Shown: positions 25,828-35,036 of the stretch, in pieces
Numbering within the stretch: position 1 is the first letter of the stretch
Layout: each line of letters begins with the position of its first letter
DNA from: Vallitalea okinawensis
Lineage (GTDB): Bacteria; Bacillota; Clostridia; Lachnospirales; PQDH01
Assembly (NCBI RefSeq): GCF_002964605.1
Contig: NZ_PQDH01000001.1
Coordinates: 62,001-126,000 of the forward strand
Direction of reading: 5' to 3'
Length of the DNA stretch: 64,000 nt
The notes under the pieces: generated by a model
Databases searched by the model: none
What the model saw: the letters and a program-made list of their open reading frames with translations, nothing else
What the model was told of the DNA's origin: nothing
Translations under genes and position numbers: made by a program

Positions 25828-27507
25828 TTATTTTACTACAGGAATAATCATTGAAACCTTCGTCCCTTGTCCTTCATTACTTTCAATATGCAAACCTTGT
25901 CCATAAATACTCTCCAATCTTTTATGGACATTACTTACCCCAATGCCTTCTTTTTTACATTGATGATCAAGTAGACATCTTACTTCATCCTTAGACATAC
26001 CTACACCATCATCAATGACTGTAATCTTAACATGATCATCCCTTCTAGCAACTCGGATAACGACAGACCCACCTGTTTTCTTAGGAAGTAAACCATGCTT
26101 CAACGCATTTTCAACAATGGGTTGTAAAATCAATGGAGGTATATTGCAATTAATATCACCATCTTCCTCAAACTTGACTACAAGACGCTCTCCAAATCTG
26201 GCTTTCTCAATGTATAAGAATGCTTTTACATATTCAAGTTCTTTCTTTATGGGTATATAATCCCCGATATTCTTGAAATTAGTCCTAAGGTAGTAGCTCA
26301 ATTTAAGTAAAAGTTCTCTGGCTTTGCTAGGGTCTGTTCTACAAAAAGATACAATTGTATTTAGAGCATTGAATAAAAAGTGGGGTTGTATTTGAGCTTG
26401 TAAAGCTTTTAATTCAGCTTTACTCAGTAACTTGTTTTGATAATCTAACTGACTAAGTTCTAATTGGGTTGAAAACAAGTGTCCAAGACCTTTGGCTAGT
26501 TCAACATCAGAAGAAGTGATACTATTTTCTACTTTCTTATAGAGCTTCAATGTTCCGGTAACCTGCTCGTTGATCAACAGAGGTACAACGATAACAGACT
26601 TCAACGGACACTTTTTATCAAAACATTCTATAGCACTTTTCTCATGAGCAACCATAAAGCGTCCTTCCTGTATGGCCCTCTTTGTAAGTCTTGTACGAAT
26701 GTGTCCACCTGTTTTATGATGGTCCTTTCCTGCACCGACAAAGGCTAGTATTTTTTCATTATCTGTTAAAGATACTGCTGCTACTTTCGTTGATTCATGA
26801 ATAATCTTTGCTGTTTTTTCTGCTGACACAAAATTTAAGCCTTTTCTGAAATAAGGTAATGTTTTCGTCGCTATGGATAGAGCAAGCTGTGCTTTCATTG
26901 CACCCGCCTTCTCTTTTTCATCATAAATCTGTTGGATTAGTAATATAAAGGCACCCGTTCCTAATGAATTAATAAAAGTCATTGGTATAAATATAATTTC
27001 TACTAGAAGAAGAGCTTGATCAAATGGTCTTGCTACTAATAGAATAACGCCCATTTGCAATGTCTCAATGATAGCAGCTACTAAAGCTGCAAATAACCAT
27101 TTATCCTGTTTATGATCCACATATTTTTTAGCATAACCAGCTATAACACCACCCAGAATGGTTGATATCCCACATGCTATAGCTGTAAATCGCCCTGTTG
27201 TAATTAGCATACGATGAATACCTGCTATTAACCCAGCTCCTATCCCTACAAATGGTCCGCCTAAAAGACCTGCTACCACAACACCGATAGACCTGCTATT
27301 GGCAATAGCATCATTAATTGGAACACCAGCATAAGTTCCTCCAATGCCTACTAAACCAAATACTACTGCAAATAGAACTTTATCGTAAAGTGTTAAATTC
27401 TCTTTTAATATATAATTCTTAAAAAATCTTGATCTCGATAATATAAATGCTGCCAAAACAATAATCCCCAGTTGATTAAGCAGCCCCTTTAATATAACTA
27501 AAATCAT
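25828..27507 (-). CDS. LytS-type membrane sensor histidine kinase
   Basis: A 559-residue sensor. Residues 5-200 form the 5TM-LYT membrane domain (GVPINDAIANSRSIGVVVAG is characteristic), followed by a GAF domain with cysteines in IECFDKKCPLKS, then the His_kinase motif AQIQPHFLFNALNTI with phospho-acceptor His and an ATPase domain (NALKHG, DDGVGMS). The start at 27507 has AAAGGGG seven bases upstream; TTG 27513 is the earlier in-frame codon. BtsS-type relatives sense external pyruvate through the membrane domain; that ligand is inferred here from the CstA and PpdK neighbours. Confidence 0.92.
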   Translation of the reverse strand: MILVILKGLLNQLGIIVLAAFILSRSRFFKNYILKENLTLYDKVLFAVVFGLVGIGGTYAGVPINDAIANSRSIGVVVAGLLGGPFVGIGAGLIAGIHRMLITTGRFTAIACGISTILGGVIAGYAKKYVDHKQDKWLFAALVAAIIETLQMGVILLVARPFDQALLLVEIIFIPMTFINSLGTGAFILLIQQIYDEKEKAGAMKAQLALSIATKTLPYFRKGLNFVSAEKTAKIIHESTKVAAVSLTDNEKILAFVGAGKDHHKTGGHIRTRLTKRAIQEGRFMVAHEKSAIECFDKKCPLKSVIVVPLLINEQVTGTLKLYKKVENSITSSDVELAKGLGHLFSTQLELSQLDYQNKLLSKAELKALQAQIQPHFLFNALNTIVSFCRTDPSKARELLLKLSYYLRTNFKNIGDYIPIKKELEYVKAFLYIEKARFGERLVVKFEEDGDINCNIPPLILQPIVENALKHGLLPKKTGGSVVIRVARRDDHVKITVIDDGVGMSKDEVRCLLDHQCKKEGIGVSNVHKRLESIYGQGLHIESNEGQGTKVSMIIPVVK

Positions 27508-27647
27508 AAGCAAACCCCTTTAATGACTATCTTAAATACTCTATCTTTATAATAATACAAAAACCGATATAAATTCAAGTTATAAAGAATAAAAGTATCT
27601 ATACCAAGACTTACCAAGAAAGCTTGTATGCTCTAACTATACCAAAA

Positions 27648-27675
27648 AAAGTGGCTGGCATAAGCCAACCACTTT
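27648..27675 (-). terminator. Terminator after ppdK
   Basis: AAAGTGG...CCACTTT with an inner TGGC-ATAA-GCCA stem; the minus-strand tail is TTTTGG after AAAGTGG pairing partners. It isolates ppdK from the LytS gene. Confidence 0.75.
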
Positions 27676-27704
27676 CTTTATATAAATTTTAATACAATCC
27701 GTTA

Positions 27705-30332
27705 CTATCTGTTGTTGATTACCGCTTGAGCAGCAGCTAAACGAGCAATTGGTACACGGAATGGAGAACAAGATACATAATTTAATCCAGCTTTGTAGCA
27801 GAATTCGATTGATGCAGGATCTCCACCATGCTCACCACAGATACCTAATTTGATGTCTGGGCGAGTTGCTTTACCTTTTGTAGCAGCCATTTCTACTAAT
27901 TGACCAACACCTGTTTGGTCTAATTTAGCGAATGGATCTGATTCAAATACTTGCTTCTCATAGTAATCATCTAAGAAGTTACCAGCATCATCACGTGAGA
28001 AACCAAATGTCATTTGAGTTAAGTCATTAGTACCAAATGAGAAGAACTCAGCTTCTTCAGCGATTTGATCAGCTGTTAAAGCAGCACGAGGAATCTCGAT
28101 CATTGTACCAACTGTGTAATCTAATGCAACGTCAGCAGCAGCGATTACTTCATCTACAGTCTTAACAACAATAGATTTAACGTAAGCTAACTCTTTAACT
28201 TCTCCAACTAATGGAATCATGATTTCAGGAACGATATCATAACCTTTAGATTTTTTCACTTCAATAGCAGCTTCAGCGATAGCTCTTGCTTGCATTTCAG
28301 CGATTTCTGGGTAAGTTACTGCTAAACGACATCCTCTATGACCAAGCATTGGGTTGAATTCATGTAAGCTTTCAACTTTAGCTTTTAAATCTTCAAAAGT
28401 TACACCCATATCTTTAGCTAATGCTTCGATATCAGCATCTTCATGAGGTAAGAACTCATGTAATGGTGGGTCAAGTAGACGTACTGTCATTGGCTTACCT
28501 TCTAATACTTCATACATGCCAGCGAAGTCGCCTCTTTGTAATGGAAGTAATTCATCAAGGTAAGTTCTTCTCTCAGCTTCATCTTTAGCTAAGATCATTT
28601 TTCTAACTTTAGCAATTCTGTCTTCTTCAAAGAACATATGCTCAGTACGGCAAAGACCGATACCTTCAGCACCGAACTCTACAGCGTTCTTAGCATCTCT
28701 TGGGTTATCAGCGTTTGTTCTAACTTTAAGAGTTCTAACTTTATCAGCCCAAGCCATGAATTTAGCAAAGTCACCACTAATTTCTGGTTCAACAGTATTA
28801 ATGTCTTCAATGTACACATTACCAGTAGAACCGTCTAATGAAATATAGTCGCCTTCTTTAACTGTTTGACCGTCAACTGTGAAAGTCTTAGCTTCTTCGT
28901 CAATTTTGATATCGCCACAACCACATACACAACAAGTACCCATACCACGAGCAACAACAGCTGCATGAGATGTCATACCACCACGTACTGTTAAGATACC
29001 TTCTGATGCGTACATACCTTCAATATCTTCTGGAGAAGTTTCAAGTCTTACTAAAACTACTCTCTTTTCACCATTAGCTTTTGCAGCAGCAGCATCTTCA
29101 GCAGTGAAGAATACTTTACCAGCAGCAGCACCCGGAGAAGCAGGTAAACCTTTAGCAACAACTTTTGCAGCTTTTAAAGAAGCAACATCGAAGTTAGGAT
29201 GTAATAATTGATCTAATTGCTTAGGATCAACTTTCATTACAGCTTCTTCTTCAGTAATTAAACCTTCTTCTACTAAATCAACAGCAATTTTTAAAGCTGC
29301 AGCAGCAGTTCTTTTACCATTACGAGTTTGTAAGAAGTATAATTTCTTATCTTCAATAGTGAACTCCATATCTTGCATATCACGGTAGTGATTTTCTAAT
29401 TGACCAGCAATAGACATGAATTGCTCATAAACTTCTGGCATATCTTCTTCTAATTTAGAGATAGGTTGCGGAGTACGGATACCAGCAACAACGTCTTCAC
29501 CTTGAGCGTTGATTAGGTACTCACCATACATACCATTTTCACCTGTTGCAGGGTTTCTTGTGAAAGCAACACCTGTACCAGACGTATCACCCATGTTACC
29601 GAATACCATAGATTGAACGTTTACTGCAGTACCCCATCTACCTGGAATATCGTTCATTCTTCTGTATACGATGGCACGTGGGTTGTCCCAAGAACGGAAT
29701 ACAGCTGTAACAGCTTCCATTAATTGAGATTGTGGTTCTTGAGGGAAGTCTTCACCTTTTTCCTCTTTATATAAAGCTTTGAATTCTGCAACAACGTCTT
29801 TTAAATCATCAGCTGTTAAATCTGTATCAAATTCAACACCTTTTTTCTCTTTGATTTCATCTAAAACTCTTTCGAATTTAGATTTAGGAATTTCCATAAC
29901 AACGTCAGAGAACATTTGGATGAATCTTCTGTATGAATCGTAAGCGAATCTTGGGTTGCCAGTTGCATTAGCAAAACCTTCAACTGCTACATCATTTAAA
30001 CCTAAGTTTAAGATTGTGTCCATCATACCAGGCATAGATACTCTTGCACCAGAACGTACAGATAATAATAATGGCTTCTCAGTGTCACCGAATTTCTTAC
30101 CTGTAATTTTTTCAGTTTCTGCTAAAGCATCTTCGATTTGTTTAACGATATCTTCAGCAATCACCTTATCGTTATCATAGTAGTTTACACATGCTTCTGT
30201 TGATACAGTGAAACCTTGTGGAATTGGTAATCCAAGTTTTGTCATTTCAGCTAAGTTAGCACCTTTACCACCAAGAAGGTTCTTCATTGATGCGTCAGCT
30301 TCATTAAATAGATAAACCCATTTCTTGCTCAT
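27705..30332 (-). CDS. ppdK: Pyruvate, phosphate dikinase
   Basis: Interconverts pyruvate, ATP and phosphate with phosphoenolpyruvate, AMP and pyrophosphate in the cytoplasm. The 875 residues are full length: N-terminal ATP-grasp domain (LGGKGANLAEMTKLGLPIPQGF), central phospho-histidine domain with the catalytic His in GGMTSHAAVVARGMG and the CVCGCG run after it, and the C-terminal TIM barrel with SFGTNDLTQMTFG and the catalytic Cys in GICGEHGGD. GGAGG precedes the ATG. In many Clostridia ppdK sits near glyS and recO; here the amine oxidase and nadABC genes lie between. With the CstA/LytSR genes alongside, a shared pyruvate theme is likely. Confidence 0.97.
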   Translation of the reverse strand: MSKKWVYLFNEADASMKNLLGGKGANLAEMTKLGLPIPQGFTVSTEACVNYYDNDKVIAEDIVKQIEDALAETEKITGKKFGDTEKPLLLSVRSGARVSMPGMMDTILNLGLNDVAVEGFANATGNPRFAYDSYRRFIQMFSDVVMEIPKSKFERVLDEIKEKKGVEFDTDLTADDLKDVVAEFKALYKEEKGEDFPQEPQSQLMEAVTAVFRSWDNPRAIVYRRMNDIPGRWGTAVNVQSMVFGNMGDTSGTGVAFTRNPATGENGMYGEYLINAQGEDVVAGIRTPQPISKLEEDMPEVYEQFMSIAGQLENHYRDMQDMEFTIEDKKLYFLQTRNGKRTAAAALKIAVDLVEEGLITEEEAVMKVDPKQLDQLLHPNFDVASLKAAKVVAKGLPASPGAAAGKVFFTAEDAAAAKANGEKRVVLVRLETSPEDIEGMYASEGILTVRGGMTSHAAVVARGMGTCCVCGCGDIKIDEEAKTFTVDGQTVKEGDYISLDGSTGNVYIEDINTVEPEISGDFAKFMAWADKVRTLKVRTNADNPRDAKNAVEFGAEGIGLCRTEHMFFEEDRIAKVRKMILAKDEAERRTYLDELLPLQRGDFAGMYEVLEGKPMTVRLLDPPLHEFLPHEDADIEALAKDMGVTFEDLKAKVESLHEFNPMLGHRGCRLAVTYPEIAEMQARAIAEAAIEVKKSKGYDIVPEIMIPLVGEVKELAYVKSIVVKTVDEVIAAADVALDYTVGTMIEIPRAALTADQIAEEAEFFSFGTNDLTQMTFGFSRDDAGNFLDDYYEKQVFESDPFAKLDQTGVGQLVEMAATKGKATRPDIKLGICGEHGGDPASIEFCYKAGLNYVSCSPFRVPIARLAAAQAVINNR

Positions 30333-30819
30333 TAATTTACCTCCTATATATAATAAAAATTTATATATGTCATAGAATAGTTTGGTTAGTGATTCAACCT
30401 CTCATCTGGGACAATGGAAATTGGCATAAACCGTCTATTCTAAACTCGCTTTTAATTATAACATAAAAAACAGAAAATAATAGGGTTTTTTAAAAGAATG
30501 TTTGATGTTTTTATTGTTTGTAAAATTTCTAATAAAAATCATAAAACCATTCAAATATTTTGTTAGTTTTATACAATCTGTAACATGTTTTTTACACTAT
30601 TCTGCCATTTTTTCTTCCATATAATTTTAAAATTCATTCATATTCTACCATTTTTTCTTGATATTTAAACCAAGAAACCTAGTAAAATATGTTATAAATT
30701 TTTTATCATTCTACTCTCAAGTGTTGTTACACTATTACAAAGAAGGGATAATACTACTAGTTCAAAGAAGCTTCCAACAAAAAAAAGTGATCTTTCGTCA
30801 GAAAAATCACTTCAATATA
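30333..30819. other. AT-rich spacer upstream of ppdK
   Basis: This 487-base gap holds the ppdK leader (a TATAAT at about 30458-30463 on the minus strand, weak -35) and the amine-oxidase terminator at its other end. A 16-base near-repeat, TCTGCCATTTTTTCTT and TCTACCATTTTTTCTT, occurs at about 30600 and 30645. No credible gene seen. Confidence 0.6.
30785..30812 (-). terminator. Terminator after the amine oxidase gene
   Basis: AAGTGAT-C-TTTC-GTCA-GAAA-A-ATCACTT forms a stacked stem; the minus-strand tail is TTTTTTG. Placed 8 bases past the stop codon. Confidence 0.85.
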
Positions 30820-32487
30820 TTACTTTTCATATCGGTTCAATCGGCATTGATAGGCAATACCATTAGCTGCTTCCATAGCTGTTTTAAGGGCTCCCTGCAA
30901 CCATCCATGGGTTTCTGATATATGAACACCTGCAAAGAACATATGATTATTGTAAACTGGTGTATCCATAGAAGCACTAAAAATGGTTTTCTGCTCTGGA
31001 CTGTATAAACAGATGCCTAGATACAAAGGTGCTGAACCCCAATTCATGGTTTTATAATCCATAACAATTTCATCTAGATAGCCTTCTTCTAAACCATGTA
31101 CTTTTTCAACCTGTCTTTTAATAACTTCAATACGTCTTTCATCTGATAAATTGCCAAGATAGGATGCATTGAGTCCCAGATTGTAGGACGCAGTCAGTAC
31201 ACCTGGTACATTGGGATCTTTTACACCATCAACAGGATACCAAATGGAAGAAATAACTTCGTCAGTAGATGAACCTCCACCATAAATCCCCTGCTCAAGC
31301 CAGAATCTTTTTTTGCACAAGAATAAGGTCTTTTGGATATCATTATAATTCACCTCACGAATGGCTTCCATTTTTCGATCTCCCAATATAGGATCAAGTT
31401 CAACAGTTCTTAATCTTGAGTATGGTAGCGTACATATGACATAGTCAAATGTATCCGTTTCGTGCTGATGTTGTGGATTCCCTAATGTCTTTCCATACGC
31501 CACTTCTACTTGATTACCCTCTACTTGCTTAATAGCTTCTACTATATGACCGAGCTTAATATCTACATTACCTAAGTCCTCTTTATTGAATCCCTCATAA
31601 GCTTCCGGTCTCCTTCCCGTCAATGCTTCATAAAAGGCATTAGGCAATTGATCAAAACCATCATCAATTTGATACAGGTATTCGAAATCTCCTGTATAGT
31701 TTTCTTGAAAAACCTCAGAATAACTGTTATAAAACATTGAACCCAATAAGGGGGTGATACTTCCTATTAGATTAATTGCCCCTTGAGACAACTTCATTTT
31801 CTGAAGTACTTGCCGACTGTTTTTAGCAACCCAATAGACCATTTTAGGGTTATACTTTGGCAAACTGTATACAATTTCCTGTCTTACAGTAGGCGACATG
31901 GTGAATAAAGGACTATTTGTCCCGTATCCAATAAGCTCTTGCCAAGACATGCTTTTTTCTCTAGGTGTTAGTGGAAACTCTGGATAGATTTTTTCAGATA
32001 CACTTTCACCATTGGCATCATTTCTAACCCGTATATCTCGTACGTAAATAAAAGCATTTTCATTATTTTGAATAAAGGCATTTGTATTGAGTTTAAATAA
32101 GTTAATGTAATGCCATGTAGATTGGTGCCCAACCGGAATACGCATAGCACCTAATTCTCCAAACAAGTCTTTCTCTTCATCAAAATAATAAGTATAAACA
32201 CGTCCTCCTACCCGCTCTTCTGCTTCAAAAAGCGTTATATCGCATCCGATTTTTCGTAGTTCATAAGCTGCAGATAGACCTGCTACACCACCACCTAAAA
32301 CTGCAACTCGTACTCCTTTAAATTCCCCAGGCTGAGCAATTGATGTGATGTCTTCAGGAGGGTTTAGCGCCTTGATTATATAAGGAAAATCAACTAATCT
32401 ATTTGCTTTTTTAAGCACATCACTTAACAGTGCATACCGTTGTTCATCTGTAGGGTTTGATGGTTGCTTCATGTTTTGATCTCTCAT
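30820..32487 (-). CDS. Flavin amine oxidase (FAD-dependent monoamine or L-amino acid oxidase family)
   Basis: A 555-residue FAD enzyme. The dinucleotide-binding fold VAVLGGGVAGLSAAYELRKIG (residues about 59-79) is followed by EAEERVGGRVYTY and the substrate-side motif GAMRIPVGHQ. The C-terminal FAD contact FFAGVHISETHGWLQGALKTAMEAANGIA is of the amine-oxidase family. No signal peptide. GGGAG lies seven bases before the ATG. Relatives include tryptophan 2-monooxygenase and L-amino acid oxidases; substrate not determined. It is divergent from nadABC. An oxygen-using or hydrogen-peroxide-forming flavoenzyme is odd in a presumed anaerobe unless it uses another acceptor. Confidence 0.85.
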   Translation of the reverse strand: MRDQNMKQPSNPTDEQRYALLSDVLKKANRLVDFPYIIKALNPPEDITSIAQPGEFKGVRVAVLGGGVAGLSAAYELRKIGCDITLFEAEERVGGRVYTYYFDEEKDLFGELGAMRIPVGHQSTWHYINLFKLNTNAFIQNNENAFIYVRDIRVRNDANGESVSEKIYPEFPLTPREKSMSWQELIGYGTNSPLFTMSPTVRQEIVYSLPKYNPKMVYWVAKNSRQVLQKMKLSQGAINLIGSITPLLGSMFYNSYSEVFQENYTGDFEYLYQIDDGFDQLPNAFYEALTGRRPEAYEGFNKEDLGNVDIKLGHIVEAIKQVEGNQVEVAYGKTLGNPQHQHETDTFDYVICTLPYSRLRTVELDPILGDRKMEAIREVNYNDIQKTLFLCKKRFWLEQGIYGGGSSTDEVISSIWYPVDGVKDPNVPGVLTASYNLGLNASYLGNLSDERRIEVIKRQVEKVHGLEEGYLDEIVMDYKTMNWGSAPLYLGICLYSPEQKTIFSASMDTPVYNNHMFFAGVHISETHGWLQGALKTAMEAANGIAYQCRLNRYEK

Positions 32488-32550
32488 TCCTTTACTCCCT
32501 TTTTGCTCCTTAATTAAATATATTTCCTTATTTATTTACTTAGAACTATA

Positions 32551-32579
32551 TTGCAATAGAGTATTATTAGTGATATACT
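32551..32579 (+). promoter_or_regulatory. Promoter of nadABC
   Basis: TTGCAA (32551-32556) and TATACT (32574-32579) are 17 bases apart, placing the transcript start at about 32586, next to an inverted repeat. Confidence 0.8.
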
Positions 32580-32585
32580 AGTGGC

Positions 32586-32609
32586 ACATCTTACTGACAA
32601 GACAGATGT
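32586..32609. promoter_or_regulatory. Candidate NAD-biosynthesis repressor site
   Basis: ACATCT and AGATGT form an inverted pair 12 bases apart around TACTGACAAGAC, directly at the predicted nadA start site. The composition resembles NiaR (YrxA) niacin-responsive operators of Firmicutes as I recall them; the family match is not verified here. Confidence 0.5.
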
Positions 32610-32634
32610 AAATACACTATTATGAGGTGAAGAG

Positions 32635-33549
32635 ATGACTACTCAGGAAATCACCCGAGAGATCCTGCAACTAAAAGAAAAGAACAAAGCTGTTATTCTT
32701 GCTCATACCTATCAGGATGGGCATATACAAGATATAGCCGACATCGTAGGTGATTCACTCATGTTAAGCAAAGCAGCTAAAGAAGTTGATTGTAAAACCA
32801 TCGTATTCTGTGGCGTACGCTTTATGGCTGAAACTGCAAAAATTCTGTCACCAAAGAAAACAGTCTTACTTCCAGCTATTGATGCTCTATGTCCGATGGC
32901 TAAAATGGTGACTGCTGAAGATATAAGAGTTTATAGAGAAATGAATCCAAAGAAAAAAATTGTATGTTATGTCAATTCTACAACAGAGGTAAAAGCTGAA
33001 TGTGATGTATGTATAACCAGTGCTAATGCAGTAGAAGTGATTAACCGCCTACCTGAAAAGGATATACTTATCGTCCCTGACGAGAATCTGGGGCACTATA
33101 TCAAACAATCCCTTCCCCATAAGAACATTGATCTATGGCCAGGTTTTTGTATAACTCATAAACGAGTATTAGAAAAAGATATTTTACAAGTAAAAGCTAT
33201 TCACCCCAATGCGCCTATTCTCGTGCATCCTGAATGTTCTTATAGCGTTTTAAAGCATGCAGATTATGTTGGCAGTACCTCACAAATAATTCACTATGTT
33301 GACCAGCATGATTATGATAAATATATTATAGGAACAGAAATGGGTGTTATACATAGCTTAAAGAAAAATCATCCAGATAAAGCCTTCTATTTACTATCGA
33401 CAGGTTTGATCTGCAGTAATATGAAAAAGACAGGATTAAAAGATGTATATCATGCTCTCAAGTACCAGCAACATGTTATTGAAGTGGATGAAGAATTGCG
33501 CCAAAGAGCTTATGGGAGCATTGATAAAATGTTCAGTATATGTGAGTAG
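32635..33549 (+). CDS. nadA: Quinolinate synthase
   Basis: Condenses iminoaspartate with dihydroxyacetone phosphate to quinolinate using an oxygen-sensitive [4Fe-4S] cluster. The 304-residue length is normal for the short form. The cluster cysteines are seen in FCGVRFMAETAK, ITSANA-adjacent CDVC region and GLICSNMKKT; HTYQDGHIQDIADIVGDSL at the N-terminus and HPECSYSVLKHADYVGSTS are family motifs. GAGGTGA precedes the ATG. First gene of nadABC, eight bases ahead of nadB. Confidence 0.97.
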   Translation: MTTQEITREILQLKEKNKAVILAHTYQDGHIQDIADIVGDSLMLSKAAKEVDCKTIVFCGVRFMAETAKILSPKKTVLLPAIDALCPMAKMVTAEDIRVYREMNPKKKIVCYVNSTTEVKAECDVCITSANAVEVINRLPEKDILIVPDENLGHYIKQSLPHKNIDLWPGFCITHKRVLEKDILQVKAIHPNAPILVHPECSYSVLKHADYVGSTSQIIHYVDQHDYDKYIIGTEMGVIHSLKKNHPDKAFYLLSTGLICSNMKKTGLKDVYHALKYQQHVIEVDEELRQRAYGSIDKMFSICE

Positions 33550-33557
33550 GTGATTAT

Positions 33558-35036
33558 GTGTATGCAGATGTGGTTATAATAGGTGGAGGTCTAGCGGGGA
33601 TTATCACCGCTCTTCAGATCGATCCCCATCTTAAAGTAGTTTTGCTGACTAAAAATAAAATAAAGGATTCTAATTCCTATTTGGCACAAGGTGGTATAGC
33701 TGCAACATTGGATGATAATTACATAAGCCATATCAATGATACGATGGAAATAGGACACCAATTAAACAATAAAGAAATTGTTACATTTTTAGTCAATGAA
33801 TCAAAGAAAACCATCAACCTGCTGGAAAGTCTAGGTGTTATATTCGATCAAACTGAACAAGGCTATCGTTTAACATGCGAAGGTGGACATCAGCATCAAC
33901 GAATCTTGCACATTAAAGATCAAACTGGTAAGGGCATCCTATTGGCTTTGTTTGATGTACTCATGAACCGTCACAATATTGAATTGATGGAGGATACCGC
34001 ATGTGTTGATTTACTCATTCATTCAACTGAATGTCACGGTGTTCAAATCATTAAAGATAACTTACTACAACCTTTATATGCAAGGCACACTGTTTTAGCT
34101 ACCGGAGGCATAGGTGGTATATATGTTCGTTCTACCAATAGGAGTCACTTATACGGTGATGGGATTGCTATGGCATTTCGTCATCAAGTCCAGCTTTGTG
34201 ATATGGAATTTGTTCAATTCCACCCTACTGCTTTCTATGACGCTACTGGTGGGAAAAGCTTTCTTATCTCAGAAGCTGTGAGAGGTGAAGGTGCCCACTT
34301 AGTTCATAGGGATGGGGAAAGATTTATGCTCCGATACCATGAGAAAAAGGAACTTGCTGGAAGAGATATGGTTTCTCAGGCTATTTATAAGGAAATGATC
34401 GCATGTAATCAACCCTGTGTGTATTTGGATATGCGTCATTTAGATACCGCGTATATGACGGATAGATTTCCTTACATTCAATCACGTTGTTTAGAAAAAG
34501 GCATTGATATATCTAAGGATCTCATTCCTGTTTCTCCTGTACAGCACTATGTCATGGGAGGTGTTAAAACGGACCTTAATGGGTGTACTTCAATCCTCGG
34601 TTTGTATGCATGCGGCGAATGTGCTCATACTGGCATACACGGTGCTAATCGTTTAGCAAGCAATTCACTACTAGAATGCGTTGTATTTGGTAATCAAGTA
34701 GCTTCTTCAATTAATAAGTCTAATCATACTAGGATTATTAAGATCATAGGTCAGAACCGCCAGCTAAAAGATACTCATGATAACAGCCGTTATGAGCTCT
34801 TATTAGACAAAGTAAAAGCTATTATTTCAGAGTATTGCTGGTTGTCTCGTAATCCATGTGATTTAGAGACTGCTTATTCATTATTGACTACATACTATCA
34901 AGAGATGCTTGATTCAGAGGATTATAGTATCGCCTATTACAACTGCTTAAATGCTATATCCACTGGTATTACTATATGTAAAGCTTCAATTCACCGTAAA
35001 GAATCCATTGGCAGTTTTATCAAGGAGGTTTATTGA
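33558..35036 (+). CDS. nadB: L-aspartate oxidase
   Basis: Oxidises L-aspartate to iminoaspartate for NadA. The 492 residues start with the FAD fold VVIIGGGLAGIITALQI and contain AQGGIAATLDDNYISHINDT, the active-site region RGEGAHLVHRDGERFM, and the C-terminal flavin contact GANRLASNSLLECVVFG. The C-terminal helical domain is shorter than in E. coli NadB (about 540 residues). GTG is the likely start, after AGGTGA. In anaerobes fumarate can replace oxygen as electron acceptor. The stop overlaps the nadC start (TGATG), so the two are coupled. Confidence 0.96.
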   Translation: MYADVVIIGGGLAGIITALQIDPHLKVVLLTKNKIKDSNSYLAQGGIAATLDDNYISHINDTMEIGHQLNNKEIVTFLVNESKKTINLLESLGVIFDQTEQGYRLTCEGGHQHQRILHIKDQTGKGILLALFDVLMNRHNIELMEDTACVDLLIHSTECHGVQIIKDNLLQPLYARHTVLATGGIGGIYVRSTNRSHLYGDGIAMAFRHQVQLCDMEFVQFHPTAFYDATGGKSFLISEAVRGEGAHLVHRDGERFMLRYHEKKELAGRDMVSQAIYKEMIACNQPCVYLDMRHLDTAYMTDRFPYIQSRCLEKGIDISKDLIPVSPVQHYVMGGVKTDLNGCTSILGLYACGECAHTGIHGANRLASNSLLECVVFGNQVASSINKSNHTRIIKIIGQNRQLKDTHDNSRYELLLDKVKAIISEYCWLSRNPCDLETAYSLLTTYYQEMLDSEDYSIAYYNCLNAISTGITICKASIHRKESIGSFIKEVY

